Of a DNA stretch of 32,634 nt, positions 23,449-31,292 are shown piece by piece (within the stretch, counting starts at the first letter, position 1; each line of letters begins with the position of its first letter). The notes beneath the pieces are model-generated. The model did not search any database, was not told the DNA's origin, and worked only from the letters and a program-made list of their open reading frames with translations. Source of the stretch: Phycisphaerales bacterium (GTDB lineage: Bacteria; Planctomycetota; Phycisphaerae; Phycisphaerales; UBA1924); assembly GCA_028284805.1 (NCBI GenBank), contig JANQQZ010000104.1, positions 1 through 32,634 on the forward strand, in the 5' to 3' direction. The translations under genes and the position numbers were made by a program.

Positions 23449-24666
23449 ATGTCGGCCGCCCCCGTCCAGCCCAGCCCGCCCTCGCCGGCCGCAGCCGACA
23501 CCGTGCAGGCCAAGGCGATCCTGTTCACCTCGTTCGAGCCGAGCGGCGATGACCACGCTTCGGCTGTCATCGAGCTGATCAAGCGGCGTCGCCCCTCGGC
23601 GAAGATCTACGCGTGGGGCGGGCCCAAGATGGAGGCCGCGGGCGCCGAGGTGGTCGAGCAGACGGGGCGCGACGCGGTCATGGGTGTGCCCGGTTGGTCG
23701 AAAATCCGCGAGCACCAGCAGATCAACAAGCGGATCGACGCCTGGCTCGGCGAGCACCCCGAGGTGGGCGTGCACGTGCCGGTCGATTCACCCGCGGCCA
23801 ACTTCCCGATCTGCAAGATCGCCAAGAAGCACCGCGCGCGTGTGATGCACCTCGTGGCGCCGCAGGTCTGGGCGTGGGGCAGCTGGCGGGTGAAGAAGCT
23901 GCGGAAGCTGAGTGATCTGGTGCTGTGCCTGCTGCCTTTCGAGCAGCCCTGGTTCGAGGGCAAACGCGTGCCGGCCCGGTTCATCGGGCACCCGCTGTTC
24001 GACGAGCCGCTGGATCGAGCGGCACTCGAGCGTCGCGCTGCGGAGCTGCCCCAGGGGGCGCCCCGGATCGCGCTGCTGCCCGGGTCGAGGCCCGCAGAGC
24101 TGGCGAAGAACTTCCCGATCCTGCTGGAGACTTTCAGGCGGCTCAAGACCGACTACCGCGGCGCGTCCGGGGTGGTCGCCGCGACCACGCCCGAGGTCGC
24201 CGATCGGCTCCGAGGCGACGCGGCCAGGCTGGGGGGCTGGCCCGAGGGGCTCGAGATCGTTTCGGGCGAGACCGACGCGGTGATCGCGTGGTGCAATCTC
24301 TCGCTCGTCGTGAGCGGCACGGTGACCCTCCAGATCGCCCGGCAGGCCAAGCCCATGGTGGTGATCTACAAGAGCAGCCCGGTGTTCTACCACCTCGTGG
24401 GTCGATGGCTGGTCTCGGCACCTTTCTTCACGCTGCCCAACCTGATCGCGGGGCGCGAGATCGTCCCCGAGTTCGTGCCTCACTTTGGTGACGCGGAGCC
24501 GATCGTCCAGATGGCGTCCAGGCTGATCGAGGACGAATCGCTGCTGGAGCGTCAGCGCGCCGAGCTCGCGAGCGTGGCGCGCGCCTTCGACGGCAAGCAC
24601 GCGGCCGAGGCCGCCGCCGAAGCGGTGATGCAGTTGGCCGGGCTCATCCCGGATCGTGCCGGATAG
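23449..24666 (+). CDS. lpxB: Lipid-A-disaccharide synthase
   Basis: Glycosyltransferase (GT19) joining UDP-diacylglucosamine and lipid X to form the lipid A disaccharide at the inner membrane. Family signatures are FEPSGDDHAS near the N-terminus (usually GExSGD), APQVWAWGSWRVKK, HPLFDE, RIALLPGSRPAEL and the acceptor-site stretch VSGTVTLQIARQAKPMVVIYKSSPVFYHL. Length is 405 residues from ATG 23449. A TTG at 23413, with AGGGA six bases upstream, is an alternative start and would add 12 residues; both leave a Pro/Ala-rich N-terminal tail before the first strand. It indicates LPS synthesis. The gene ends overlapping the convergent PD-(D/E)XK-like gene by 23 bases; no other lpx gene is nearby. 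Confidence 0.94.
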   Translation: MSAAPVQPSPPSPAAADTVQAKAILFTSFEPSGDDHASAVIELIKRRRPSAKIYAWGGPKMEAAGAEVVEQTGRDAVMGVPGWSKIREHQQINKRIDAWLGEHPEVGVHVPVDSPAANFPICKIAKKHRARVMHLVAPQVWAWGSWRVKKLRKLSDLVLCLLPFEQPWFEGKRVPARFIGHPLFDEPLDRAALERRAAELPQGAPRIALLPGSRPAELAKNFPILLETFRRLKTDYRGASGVVAATTPEVADRLRGDAARLGGWPEGLEIVSGETDAVIAWCNLSLVVSGTVTLQIARQAKPMVVIYKSSPVFYHLVGRWLVSAPFFTLPNLIAGREIVPEFVPHFGDAEPIVQMASRLIEDESLLERQRAELASVARAFDGKHAAEAAAEAVMQLAGLIPDRAG

Positions 24667-25351
24667 GCACCAGGGCGATCGCGGCGACGCTGTTGCCGAT
24701 CCGGTCGTCGATCGCCGTGACACGGATCGCGGGCGAACGGATGGGCAGGGCATCGTCGAGCCAGCGGTGGACCGCGATCCCGAGGTCATGGCGCGCGGTG
24801 GGCTCGTCGGCGGCGAAGAGGACGACCGCAACCGCGGCGTGGACCGCCATCGGCTCACGCGCAAGCTTGCGGATGTCACGCGCCGGGGCGCGAACGAGCT
24901 CGGTCGTGTAGCGGCTGTTGGCGCTGGGCACGTCATCGCGCGCGACGAACTGGCCCGTCGACTTGATCTCGATCCAGAACGCGTCGCCCGGGTCGAGGTC
25001 GGCAGGAGTGACCAGCCTCTCCGCTTGGCTGGCGAACAGCGTCTGGGCGGCATCGTCGCGCTCGGCCCTGGTCTTCACAGGATCGCCCAGGGTGGTGTCG
25101 GGGTCGGGCAGCAGCACGAGGTCGCAGCGTTCGCGTTCGCTGGCCTTTGGTCTTCGTTTGGGTGGCGAGGGGAACGGGTGCTCTCGGAGCACGCCCAGGT
25201 CCGCGTGGAGGAACGCGGCCTCGAGCACGGTGTGGAGTTCGGTCTCGTCGAGGTGATCGAGTCCGCGCACGGCGTTCTCATCGCGGAGGGCCGCGTTCGC
25301 ATCGGCGATGCCGTCTGCGGCTCGGTCGGCAATCTCGTCGATGGACCACAC
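24644..25351 (-). CDS. Hypothetical protein with PD-(D/E)XK nuclease-like pattern
   Basis: A 235-residue soluble protein I cannot place in a named family. It shows the layout of a PD-(D/E)XK fold: a helix with Glu44 (TVLEAAFLHA), a strand with Asp77 (ERCDLVLLPD) and, after a 50-residue insertion, the E-x-K strand FWIEIKSTGQF (Glu128, Lys130). The following segments (VHAAVAVVLFAAD, HDLGIAVHRWLDDAL) would finish the fold. This is a motif-level inference; a housekeeping or repair-type nuclease and a degenerate non-catalytic member are both possible. GTG 25351 is the start and no Shine-Dalgarno is visible. It is divergent from the AGCS symporter gene and overlaps the 3' end of lpxB. Confidence 0.7.
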   Translation of the reverse strand: MWSIDEIADRAADGIADANAALRDENAVRGLDHLDETELHTVLEAAFLHADLGVLREHPFPSPPKRRPKASERERCDLVLLPDPDTTLGDPVKTRAERDDAAQTLFASQAERLVTPADLDPGDAFWIEIKSTGQFVARDDVPSANSRYTTELVRAPARDIRKLAREPMAVHAAVAVVLFAADEPTARHDLGIAVHRWLDDALPIRSPAIRVTAIDDRIGNSVAAIALVPIRHDPG

Positions 25352-25467
25352 GGAGCGAGGGTACGGCGCCGCGTTGCAATCGAGCGCGAGCCATGCGATG
25401 ATGACCGCTTCACTCCCGCCCGGTCTCGGTCGGGGTTCGCCGCACGCAGCCGAGGGATGCCCGAATC

Positions 25468-27351
25468 ATGGCAGGAATCAACGACTTCATCAACAGCCTG
25501 AACGGCATCCTGTTCTCGAACTACACGGTGTACGCGCTGCTGTTCACGGGTGTGATGTTCACGATCTGGTCCGGCTTCGGGCAGTTCCGGGCCCTGACGC
25601 ACGGCGTCGCTGTCGTCCGGGGCAAGTACGACGACAAGAACGACCCCGGCGCAATCAACCACTTCCAGGCTCTTTCGGCGGCGCTCTCGGCGACGGTCGG
25701 CCTCGGCAACATCGCGGGCGTCGCGGTGGCGGTCGCGCTCGGCGGGCCCGGCGCGATCTTCTGGATGTGGGTCATCGGCTTCCTGGGCATGGCCATCAAG
25801 ATGACCGAGGTCACCCAGTCGATGCTCTACCGGAACACCGACGACCCCGACAACCCGCACGGCGGGCCCATGTTCGTCGTCAAGAAGGGGCTGAAGGACT
25901 GGGGCCTGGGGCCGCTCGGCTCGATCATCGGCGGTGTGTTCGTGGTGACCCTCATCATCTCCGCGATCACGGGCGGCAACATGTTCCAGGCCTGGAACGT
26001 CGCCGACGTGACCAGGACGTACTTCGACATCCCGCAAGTATTCACAGGCATCGTGCTGACGGTGCTGGTCGGGCTCGTGATCATCGGGGGCATCAAGCGG
26101 ATCGGCGCGGTGGCGGGGCGGATCGTGCCCTTCATGTGCGTGATCTACATCTTGGCGGCGGGGTACGTCCTGATCGTGCACTTCGCCGACATCCCGGCGA
26201 TGCTGGGCCTGATCGTGCGGAGCGGGCTGCCCGACGGGTTCCTGGGCATCGGCGCCTCGGCCGAGCCCGAGGGGGCGTTCCTGGGCGGCACGTTCGCGTA
26301 CGCGGCGATGTGGGGCGTGAAGCGGGCGCTGTTCTCGTCCGAGGCGGGCCAGGGCTCGAGCCCCATTGCGCACTCGGCGGCAAAGACCGACGAACCAGTG
26401 CGCGAGGGCGTGGTCGCGGGGCTCGAGCCGTTCATCGACACCATCGTGGTCTGCACGCTGACGGCGCTGGTGATCCTGTCGAGCGGGGCGTACAACCGCG
26501 AGTCGGAGGCGTTCTTCAGCGATCCGGGCATGGTTCAGATCGTCCAGGCGACCGATGAGAACGGCGCACCGATCGCAGGCACCTGGACGCTCGAGACCGC
26601 GCCGCTGCCCCCGATGACCGATGACGCCCGCGACATCCGGCGTTCCGATGAACTCTCGGCCGGGTGGCGGACCGACGAAACGATCTTCATGGTCGTCGCG
26701 GCGGACGAGGACTCCAACACCGGGCGTGACCTCCGAAAGATCACAGCGACGGTCAGCCAGGACGACAACGACATGTGGGTCGCTTCCTGGGGCACGCTCG
26801 AGTCCGAGACCGAGCCCCGGTTCCGCGAGAACGAGGACGGTTCGCCCGACCTCGGGCTCTACGGCGACTACGCCGGCGCGTCGATGACCGCCTACGCCTT
26901 CGACCGCGTGACCCCGGGCCTGGGCATGTACCTCGTCTCGATCGCGGCGTGGCTCTTCGCGCTCTCCACCATGATCTCGTGGAGCTACTACGGCGAGCAG
27001 GGCGTGTACTACTTCTTCGGGACTCACGGTGAGAAGGCCGCCAGACCCGCGGTCATGGCGTACAAGGTGATCTACTCGCTGCTCATCCTCGTGACCACCA
27101 TGCTCGCGATGCCCATGTATGGGCCCAACGGGGACCGGGCGATCATCGGCACCGACACCGAACTCGACATGTGGACCACGCTCGGCCTGGGCGTCATGCT
27201 CGTCGCGAACATCCCGATCATGTGGATCTTCAGCGCCAAGGCCATGGGTGCGTACCACGGGTACTTCAAGAAGATCAAGGATGGCGGCGACACCCCGCAT
27301 GACGCGCCGCCGATCAAGGACGTGGTCGAGGGCCGGGACGTGGGCGAGTAG
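25468..27351 (+). CDS. Alanine/glycine:cation symporter (AGCS family) with soluble insertion
   Basis: Sodium- or proton-coupled amino-acid importer. Family signatures are FQALSAALSATVGLGNIAGVAVAVALGGPGAIFWMW, KMTEVTQ, GGPM, AMWGVKRALFSSEAGQGSSPIAHSAA and, late in the chain, STMISWSYYGEQ. At 627 residues it is longer than most members (about 450-550). The excess is a polar, acidic stretch of about 120 residues (roughly 345-468, starting near AYNRESEAFFSD) between two membrane helices, in a loop that is short in most members; its side cannot be fixed without a topology prediction. ATG 25468 has GAGGGA about ten bases upstream. The C-terminal tail is cytosolic and charged. The exact substrate cannot be read. 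Confidence 0.93.
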   Translation: MAGINDFINSLNGILFSNYTVYALLFTGVMFTIWSGFGQFRALTHGVAVVRGKYDDKNDPGAINHFQALSAALSATVGLGNIAGVAVAVALGGPGAIFWMWVIGFLGMAIKMTEVTQSMLYRNTDDPDNPHGGPMFVVKKGLKDWGLGPLGSIIGGVFVVTLIISAITGGNMFQAWNVADVTRTYFDIPQVFTGIVLTVLVGLVIIGGIKRIGAVAGRIVPFMCVIYILAAGYVLIVHFADIPAMLGLIVRSGLPDGFLGIGASAEPEGAFLGGTFAYAAMWGVKRALFSSEAGQGSSPIAHSAAKTDEPVREGVVAGLEPFIDTIVVCTLTALVILSSGAYNRESEAFFSDPGMVQIVQATDENGAPIAGTWTLETAPLPPMTDDARDIRRSDELSAGWRTDETIFMVVAADEDSNTGRDLRKITATVSQDDNDMWVASWGTLESETEPRFRENEDGSPDLGLYGDYAGASMTAYAFDRVTPGLGMYLVSIAAWLFALSTMISWSYYGEQGVYYFFGTHGEKAARPAVMAYKVIYSLLILVTTMLAMPMYGPNGDRAIIGTDTELDMWTTLGLGVMLVANIPIMWIFSAKAMGAYHGYFKKIKDGGDTPHDAPPIKDVVEGRDVGE

Positions 27352-27360
27352 GTCGCGCGG

Positions 27361-27897
27361 TTACTCGGTGAGCTCGCCTTCGAGGGCGGAGGCGAGCCTG
27401 GCGATCTGTTCGTGGGCGTGCCCGAGCGCGCTGGCCCGGCTCTTGCGCGTCAGGCTCCGCCAGAGCCAGGGGATCGGCAGCGCCGTGAGCGGGATGTACC
27501 AGGCCCACGTGAACCACCACGGGTTCGGGTACCAGCCGAACCAGGTGTTGAGCAGGGAATCCATGAAGACGACGCCGGGCCAAACGGTCAGCGCGAGCAC
27601 GACCGCGTAGATCACGGGGAGCTTCTTCAGGCGTTCGGCCCGAAACGACACTCCCGAGCCCGTGTGCTGGGCGACGAGACGCTCGTCGAACGGCGCACCG
27701 AACGCGGCGCAGCTGAAGAGCCCCGGATCGGGTGCGTAGCCCGGCAGCTTGCCCCGCTTGCTGAGCTTCGCCGCGCGGGCCTGGCACTCGGCGGGATCCA
27801 ACTCGGTCGTGATGCTCGGGAGGTTCCCGAGCATCTCGGCGATCTGGGCGGGCGAGAGCGTGGGGGGCGAATCGGTTGCGGGCGTTTCGTCGGACAT
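27361..27897 (-). CDS. Small membrane protein, function unknown
   Basis: A 178-residue protein with a soluble N-terminal half, including a helix LSPAQIAEMLGNLPSI and a Cys-containing stretch (PGLFSCAAFGAP), then two hydrophobic segments (about 94-116 and 125-146) separated by a Trp-rich loop (FGWYPNPWWFTWAWY), and a charged helical tail. I do not recognise a family. It ends nine bases from the convergent AGCS gene and is divergent from the peroxiredoxin at 27950. No Shine-Dalgarno precedes ATG 27897; TAGACT lies nine bases upstream as a weak -10. Codon use matches its neighbours. Confidence 0.75.
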   Translation of the reverse strand: MSDETPATDSPPTLSPAQIAEMLGNLPSITTELDPAECQARAAKLSKRGKLPGYAPDPGLFSCAAFGAPFDERLVAQHTGSGVSFRAERLKKLPVIYAVVLALTVWPGVVFMDSLLNTWFGWYPNPWWFTWAWYIPLTALPIPWLWRSLTRKSRASALGHAHEQIARLASALEGELTE

Positions 27898-27949
27898 AGG
27901 GTCGCCAGTCTATCGACCCGAACCGCCCGCCAATTCATGGAGAACCGCC

Positions 27950-28444
27950 ATGCCGCTGATCGAGCCCGGAAAGAAGGCCCCCGCGTTCACCCTCGCCGAC
28001 CAGGACGGCAACAAGCACAAGCTGAGCGACTACGCCGGGCGGCCCGTGGTGCTGTTCTTCTACCCGAAGGATCTGACCAGCGGGTGCACCGACGAGGCCT
28101 GCCAGTTCCGCGATCTGCTGCCCACGTTCGGCAAGATGGAGGCCCAGGTCTTCGGCGTCAGCATCATGGGCAGCAAGAGCAAGAAGAAGTTCGCCGACAA
28201 GGAGGGCCTGACCTACCCGCTGCTCGCCGACGACCGCGAGAACGACGAGGGCAAGCCCGACCCCGCGATCGCGCAGAAGTACGGCGTGTGGGTCGAGAAA
28301 TCGATGTACGGCAAGACCTACATGGGCATCCAGCGGACGACGTACCTGATCGACGGCGATGGCAAGGTTGTTCGGAGATGGGACAAGGTCAAGGTGCCGG
28401 GGCACGCGGAGGAGGTGCTGGCAGCGGTGAAGGAGATGGAATAG
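27950..28444 (+). CDS. bcp: Thioredoxin-dependent peroxiredoxin, Bcp type
   Basis: A 164-residue peroxidase of the BCP/PrxQ group. The active site FFYPKDLTSGCTDEACQFRD has the peroxidatic Cys46 and, five residues later, Cys51, the classic atypical 2-Cys arrangement of Bcp. GKKAPAFTLADQDG and RTTYLIDGDGKVVRRW are typical flanks. ATG 27950 has GGAG seven bases upstream. The 3' end overlaps the convergent low-GC gene by 56 bases. It is the second peroxiredoxin in the window, and its active site differs from the first (1243-1746). Confidence 0.96.
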   Translation: MPLIEPGKKAPAFTLADQDGNKHKLSDYAGRPVVLFFYPKDLTSGCTDEACQFRDLLPTFGKMEAQVFGVSIMGSKSKKKFADKEGLTYPLLADDRENDEGKPDPAIAQKYGVWVEKSMYGKTYMGIQRTTYLIDGDGKVVRRWDKVKVPGHAEEVLAAVKEME

Positions 28445-29354
28445 CGTCGGGTTCGCCATTCGGTTCAATATCGAAAACTCGGAAGTACTTGTGCCGGCCA
28501 GCGAGTATCGGCTTCATTTCTTGACACCACACACGAACCCAGTTCTGGTCCGTTAGTGCCAATGCATACGGATTGCCCGGCTTCATCACCCTGTCGTCGA
28601 CTATCTGGCAGTGCCTTTGCCGCCCGGGTTGCCCTTCAATCTGAATCAAGCCGATTCCGGTCAATACATTCAGTCGGATAAATCGAATACTCACGAGATC
28701 AGGATCCGCCAACGGTTCGTCAGCTTCGGCGGGTAGGGGGTCGTGCAGTACATCTCGATCTACAGGTGTAGCATGGATCAACGTGGATCCGGAAACTGAG
28801 ACGTCGGTTTCTGTTGCCGAACGTGAAAGTGGCTCAAGCGTATCCCGAAGTGCATCATCGAGTTGGTAGACCATCGTGAGGCTCTGCTCGTCTGTGATCA
28901 TTGCTCCACTAGCCTGATAGAGAAACTCTTGAAGCTGTGCGGCGATATGACGGGCATCTGACGACTTGGTTCGCCACTCTACAAATTGGTTCCATAGCTC
29001 GCGGGTGTGTTTGAGAAACCATCCGGCTACTCTTCGATTTACTTTTGGTACTAGGGGTGCAAGCGTTCCTGTTGCCCAAGTGCCGACAATCCACAGCGCG
29101 ACTGCTTCCCACGAGCCTCGGTTTGGCGGGGCGATCGTAAGGCGCGAGGTGTGGCGAGCAAACTTATAGGTGTTGATGCCTCGGCCAAAGATGATCGCTT
29201 CTTCACAAATCCAAAGGAACCGATCGAGACCATCCAGATGCGTGGAGAACTCATCCGCTCGGAGGATGCCCTCACTTGCAAGCGAGCCCACATGCCGTGT
29301 CAAGAGTTCTAGATGATCTGGGAAGCGAAACTCCGGGAAGATCTCATTGCTCAT
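28389..29354 (-). CDS. Hypothetical protein of low GC content, probably acquired
   Basis: A 321-residue protein I do not recognise. The N-terminal part (SLASEGILRADEFSTHLDGLDRFLW, then RLTIAPPNRGSWE) loosely recalls phage- and island-borne DUFs with a similar opening; this is weak. A hydrophobic stretch (about 85-105, AVALWIVGTWATGTLAPLV) suggests a membrane segment or buried helix. Sampled 60-base lines within it are 43, 53 and 55% GC, against about 70% in neighbouring genes, so it was probably gained by transfer. The last 17-18 residues are Pro-rich and are encoded wholly within the antisense of the bcp 3' end, as if the original stop was lost. ATG 29354 has no Shine-Dalgarno, but TACAAT ends six bases upstream. 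Confidence 0.72.
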   Translation of the reverse strand: MSNEIFPEFRFPDHLELLTRHVGSLASEGILRADEFSTHLDGLDRFLWICEEAIIFGRGINTYKFARHTSRLTIAPPNRGSWEAVALWIVGTWATGTLAPLVPKVNRRVAGWFLKHTRELWNQFVEWRTKSSDARHIAAQLQEFLYQASGAMITDEQSLTMVYQLDDALRDTLEPLSRSATETDVSVSGSTLIHATPVDRDVLHDPLPAEADEPLADPDLVSIRFIRLNVLTGIGLIQIEGQPGRQRHCQIVDDRVMKPGNPYALALTDQNWVRVWCQEMKPILAGRHKYFRVFDIEPNGEPDAIPSPSPLPAPPPRAPAP

Positions 29355-29369
29355 CTTCTAATTGTAGCG
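29355..29369 (-). promoter_or_regulatory. -10-like box directly upstream of the low-GC gene
   Basis: Minus-strand TACAAT (29361-29366) ends six bases before the ATG, within the 11-mer TAATTGTAGCG (plus strand, 29359-29369) that is also found in the dxs promoter region (17772-17782). No -35 is evident. It suggests a leaderless transcript and that the gene has acquired or kept a promoter of host type. Confidence 0.4.
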
Positions 29370-29447
29370 ACTGGATTTAGTTATGATCGGCATTTGTGCT
29401 GCACATGTATGCCCGACAAAGGTGTGGCCTGTGCATGCGATCAGCGA

Positions 29448-30230
29448 TCACGGTGGTGTGTCCCCTCGCGTCGCATTGCACTCCGGGCACGGGGCGTCCT
29501 CGGCGAGGCCGGTGAGGGCGTAGCCGCAGGACGGGCAGGCGTTGTTTTCTCGCGAACGCCGGTGCGCAATCCCGGCGTGGAGCATCGCGGCGAGGATCAG
29601 TCCGTGCATGGCGGCCGAGGTCGAGCTCAGGTAGAAGATGATGTCCTTGTCGTCGAAGTACTTCGGCGTCCAATGGGGCGGGTAGATCTCGCGTATCGAC
29701 AGCTCGACTTCCGCGACCGCGACCAGCACCGCGAACACCCACAGGACCACGCTTGCTTTGGTTCGGCAGACGCACTGGGTTACAACCGCGAGCATCGCGA
29801 GCACGACCGTGGGAACGAGCAGGAAAGTGTGGATCTTGCCCAAGGGTGACGCGGCGTAGAAACCCTTGAACGGCGGTGTCGTGTACGTCCAGATGACCGC
29901 CGTCGGCGTGAGCCAGCAGGCGAGCGCGACGGAAAGCCATGCCCACCACGGGACGCGTGTCGGAGTCAGCCGCCAGCCGATCGCGATCCATGCGAGCACC
30001 AAGGGGCTGGGCTGGCTGCCGAGCAGGGCAAGCCACGTGAAAACCATCGGCTGCCCGACGAAGGTGAGCACCGCATCACCGCCGAAGATCATGGTGATCG
30101 CGGAAAGCAGGAGATACTGGAAGTCGACCCGGGCTGCGATCGCCATGCCGATCGCGATCGCGAAGAGCATCGCGGTCCACCCGACCCACCCGAAGCCCCA
30201 GATCGGCTTGTGCACGCGCCCGGCCGGCAT
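29448..30230 (-). CDS. Multi-pass membrane protein with C-terminal zinc ribbon
   Basis: A 260-residue protein with about six hydrophobic helices (for example TAMLFAIAIGMAIAA, FLLVPTVVLAMLAVV, VVLWVFAVLVAVAEV) followed by a cytosolic tail containing a four-cysteine ribbon, CPSCGYALTGL...CPEC (Cys232, 235, 248, 251). CPxCGYxLTGL...CPEC ribbons recur in planctomycete membrane proteins of unknown role, which supports the suggested origin. ATG 30230 is taken as the start because the upstream frame is Arg/Pro-rich non-membrane sequence on the antisense of the next gene. It is divergent from the secreted protein at 30270, with only 39 bases between starts. Confidence 0.85.
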   Translation of the reverse strand: MPAGRVHKPIWGFGWVGWTAMLFAIAIGMAIAARVDFQYLLLSAITMIFGGDAVLTFVGQPMVFTWLALLGSQPSPLVLAWIAIGWRLTPTRVPWWAWLSVALACWLTPTAVIWTYTTPPFKGFYAASPLGKIHTFLLVPTVVLAMLAVVTQCVCRTKASVVLWVFAVLVAVAEVELSIREIYPPHWTPKYFDDKDIIFYLSSTSAAMHGLILAAMLHAGIAHRRSRENNACPSCGYALTGLAEDAPCPECNATRGDTPP

Positions 30231-30257
30231 CGCTTCACAGCCTACCCCGAGGTGACC

Positions 30258-30269
30258 TACGATTCCCGG
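30258..30269 (+). promoter_or_regulatory. -10-like box directly upstream of the secreted repeat protein
   Basis: TACGAT (30258-30263) is followed by TCCCGG and the ATG at 30270. There is no purine-rich ribosome site, so the transcript may be leaderless. Together with gpmI, rsmB and the gene at 29354 this is the fourth case of the pattern. Confidence 0.35.
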
Positions 30270-31292
30270 ATGCGGAACCCTCTTGCCCTTCTTGTCTTGT
30301 GCGTGTGCGCCGGGATGTCGGGTGGGCAAACCGTGGAGGCCCCCGAGCCGCCGGCGGCGGCGGAAACGGTCACGAATTTCGGATTTTGGCCGGGCGAATG
30401 GCTGGTTCTGAACACGCGACGCGACCTCGAGCACGCGGTCTACGTCGACGCGGGTTCGGCGCGGGCGACGGTTGAGCCGGTCCTCGGCGGCGAGGCCTAC
30501 CTGGAACGCTGGCAGGGCGTCGAGGGCGCGATCGAGCCGACCTTCGGGATCAGCCTCGTGAGCTTCGAGCCCGCGCGGGACCGATGGGTATCGGTCCGGT
30601 GCTGGCCCGGCGGGGATCCCCTCGCGGCCCGGTTCACGCGGGTCGAGGGCGTGTTCGGCGACGGGATCGCCCCCTTCCACCCGCCGCGGGTGTACGCGGG
30701 GGATGACTTCGAGAAGCTGCGGTTCCACTCGACGCGTTCGGTGTTCAGCGACGTGAGCGGCGACTCGTTCCGGTGGTCGATGCAGATGCCTCAGCTGGAG
30801 CTCTCGTGGGAGACCACGTGGGCGATGGAGTACGTGCGCGAGTCCAGGGGTGAAGTGGGCCCGCTTCGGATCGATGGCGTGCCCGACCGGCCCGCGAGCG
30901 GGGCATCGGAGCCCCGCCTGACCGACTGGATGGTGGGCGCGTGGGGCGGCGACGGCGTCGAGCTGCGTGTCTCGAGTGCGCTCCGCGGGTGCGGGGTCGT
31001 CGCGAGCGTGGAGGTCGACCGGGGCGAGACATGGGTCTCCTCGGTGCTGCTGATCGTCTGGGACGAGTCTTCGGGGACGTGGCAGTTGCGAGAGCTCGGG
31101 CTGAACCGCCCGCTGCGCTCGCTGGTGTGGGAGTCGGTCGGGCGCGTGTCTGATCGGGGGATGGTGCTCCGGTCGTCGGGTGTCGACGAGCTGAGCGGGA
31201 TGGTGTTCCGACGTCTCGAAGGCGACGGGATGCAGTTTGAACTGACCCTGCCCGACGGCGGGCGTGTGGATGTGGAGCTAGCGAAACGATGA
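30270..31292 (+). CDS. Secreted protein with two DUF1579-like halves, function unknown
   Basis: A 340-residue protein with a signal peptide (MRNPLALLVLCVCAG..., cut near GGQ). The first half (about 40-200) has a WPGEW opening, then TVEPVLGGEAYLERWQG, which matches the general look of DUF1579 beta-barrel domains. The second half (about 215-340) restarts with LTDWMVGAWGGDGVELRVSSALRGCGVV, apparently a second copy of the same fold. This is a pattern judgement, not an alignment. Its stop codon overlaps the start of the oxidase gene (ATGA at 31289-31292), so the two proteins are translationally coupled. It is divergent from the zinc-ribbon membrane protein. Confidence 0.75.
   Translation: MRNPLALLVLCVCAGMSGGQTVEAPEPPAAAETVTNFGFWPGEWLVLNTRRDLEHAVYVDAGSARATVEPVLGGEAYLERWQGVEGAIEPTFGISLVSFEPARDRWVSVRCWPGGDPLAARFTRVEGVFGDGIAPFHPPRVYAGDDFEKLRFHSTRSVFSDVSGDSFRWSMQMPQLELSWETTWAMEYVRESRGEVGPLRIDGVPDRPASGASEPRLTDWMVGAWGGDGVELRVSSALRGCGVVASVEVDRGETWVSSVLLIVWDESSGTWQLRELGLNRPLRSLVWESVGRVSDRGMVLRSSGVDELSGMVFRRLEGDGMQFELTLPDGGRVDVELAKR

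Noticed and set aside
25075-27300. A 741-residue open frame on the minus strand
   Set aside because: Antisense to the AGCS symporter; Arg/His/Asp-rich composition with no domain.
29395-29405. TGTGC-T-GCACA palindrome between the low-GC gene and the zinc-ribbon protein gene
   Set aside because: Short arms and no promoter nearby in a suitable position; not distinguishable from chance.
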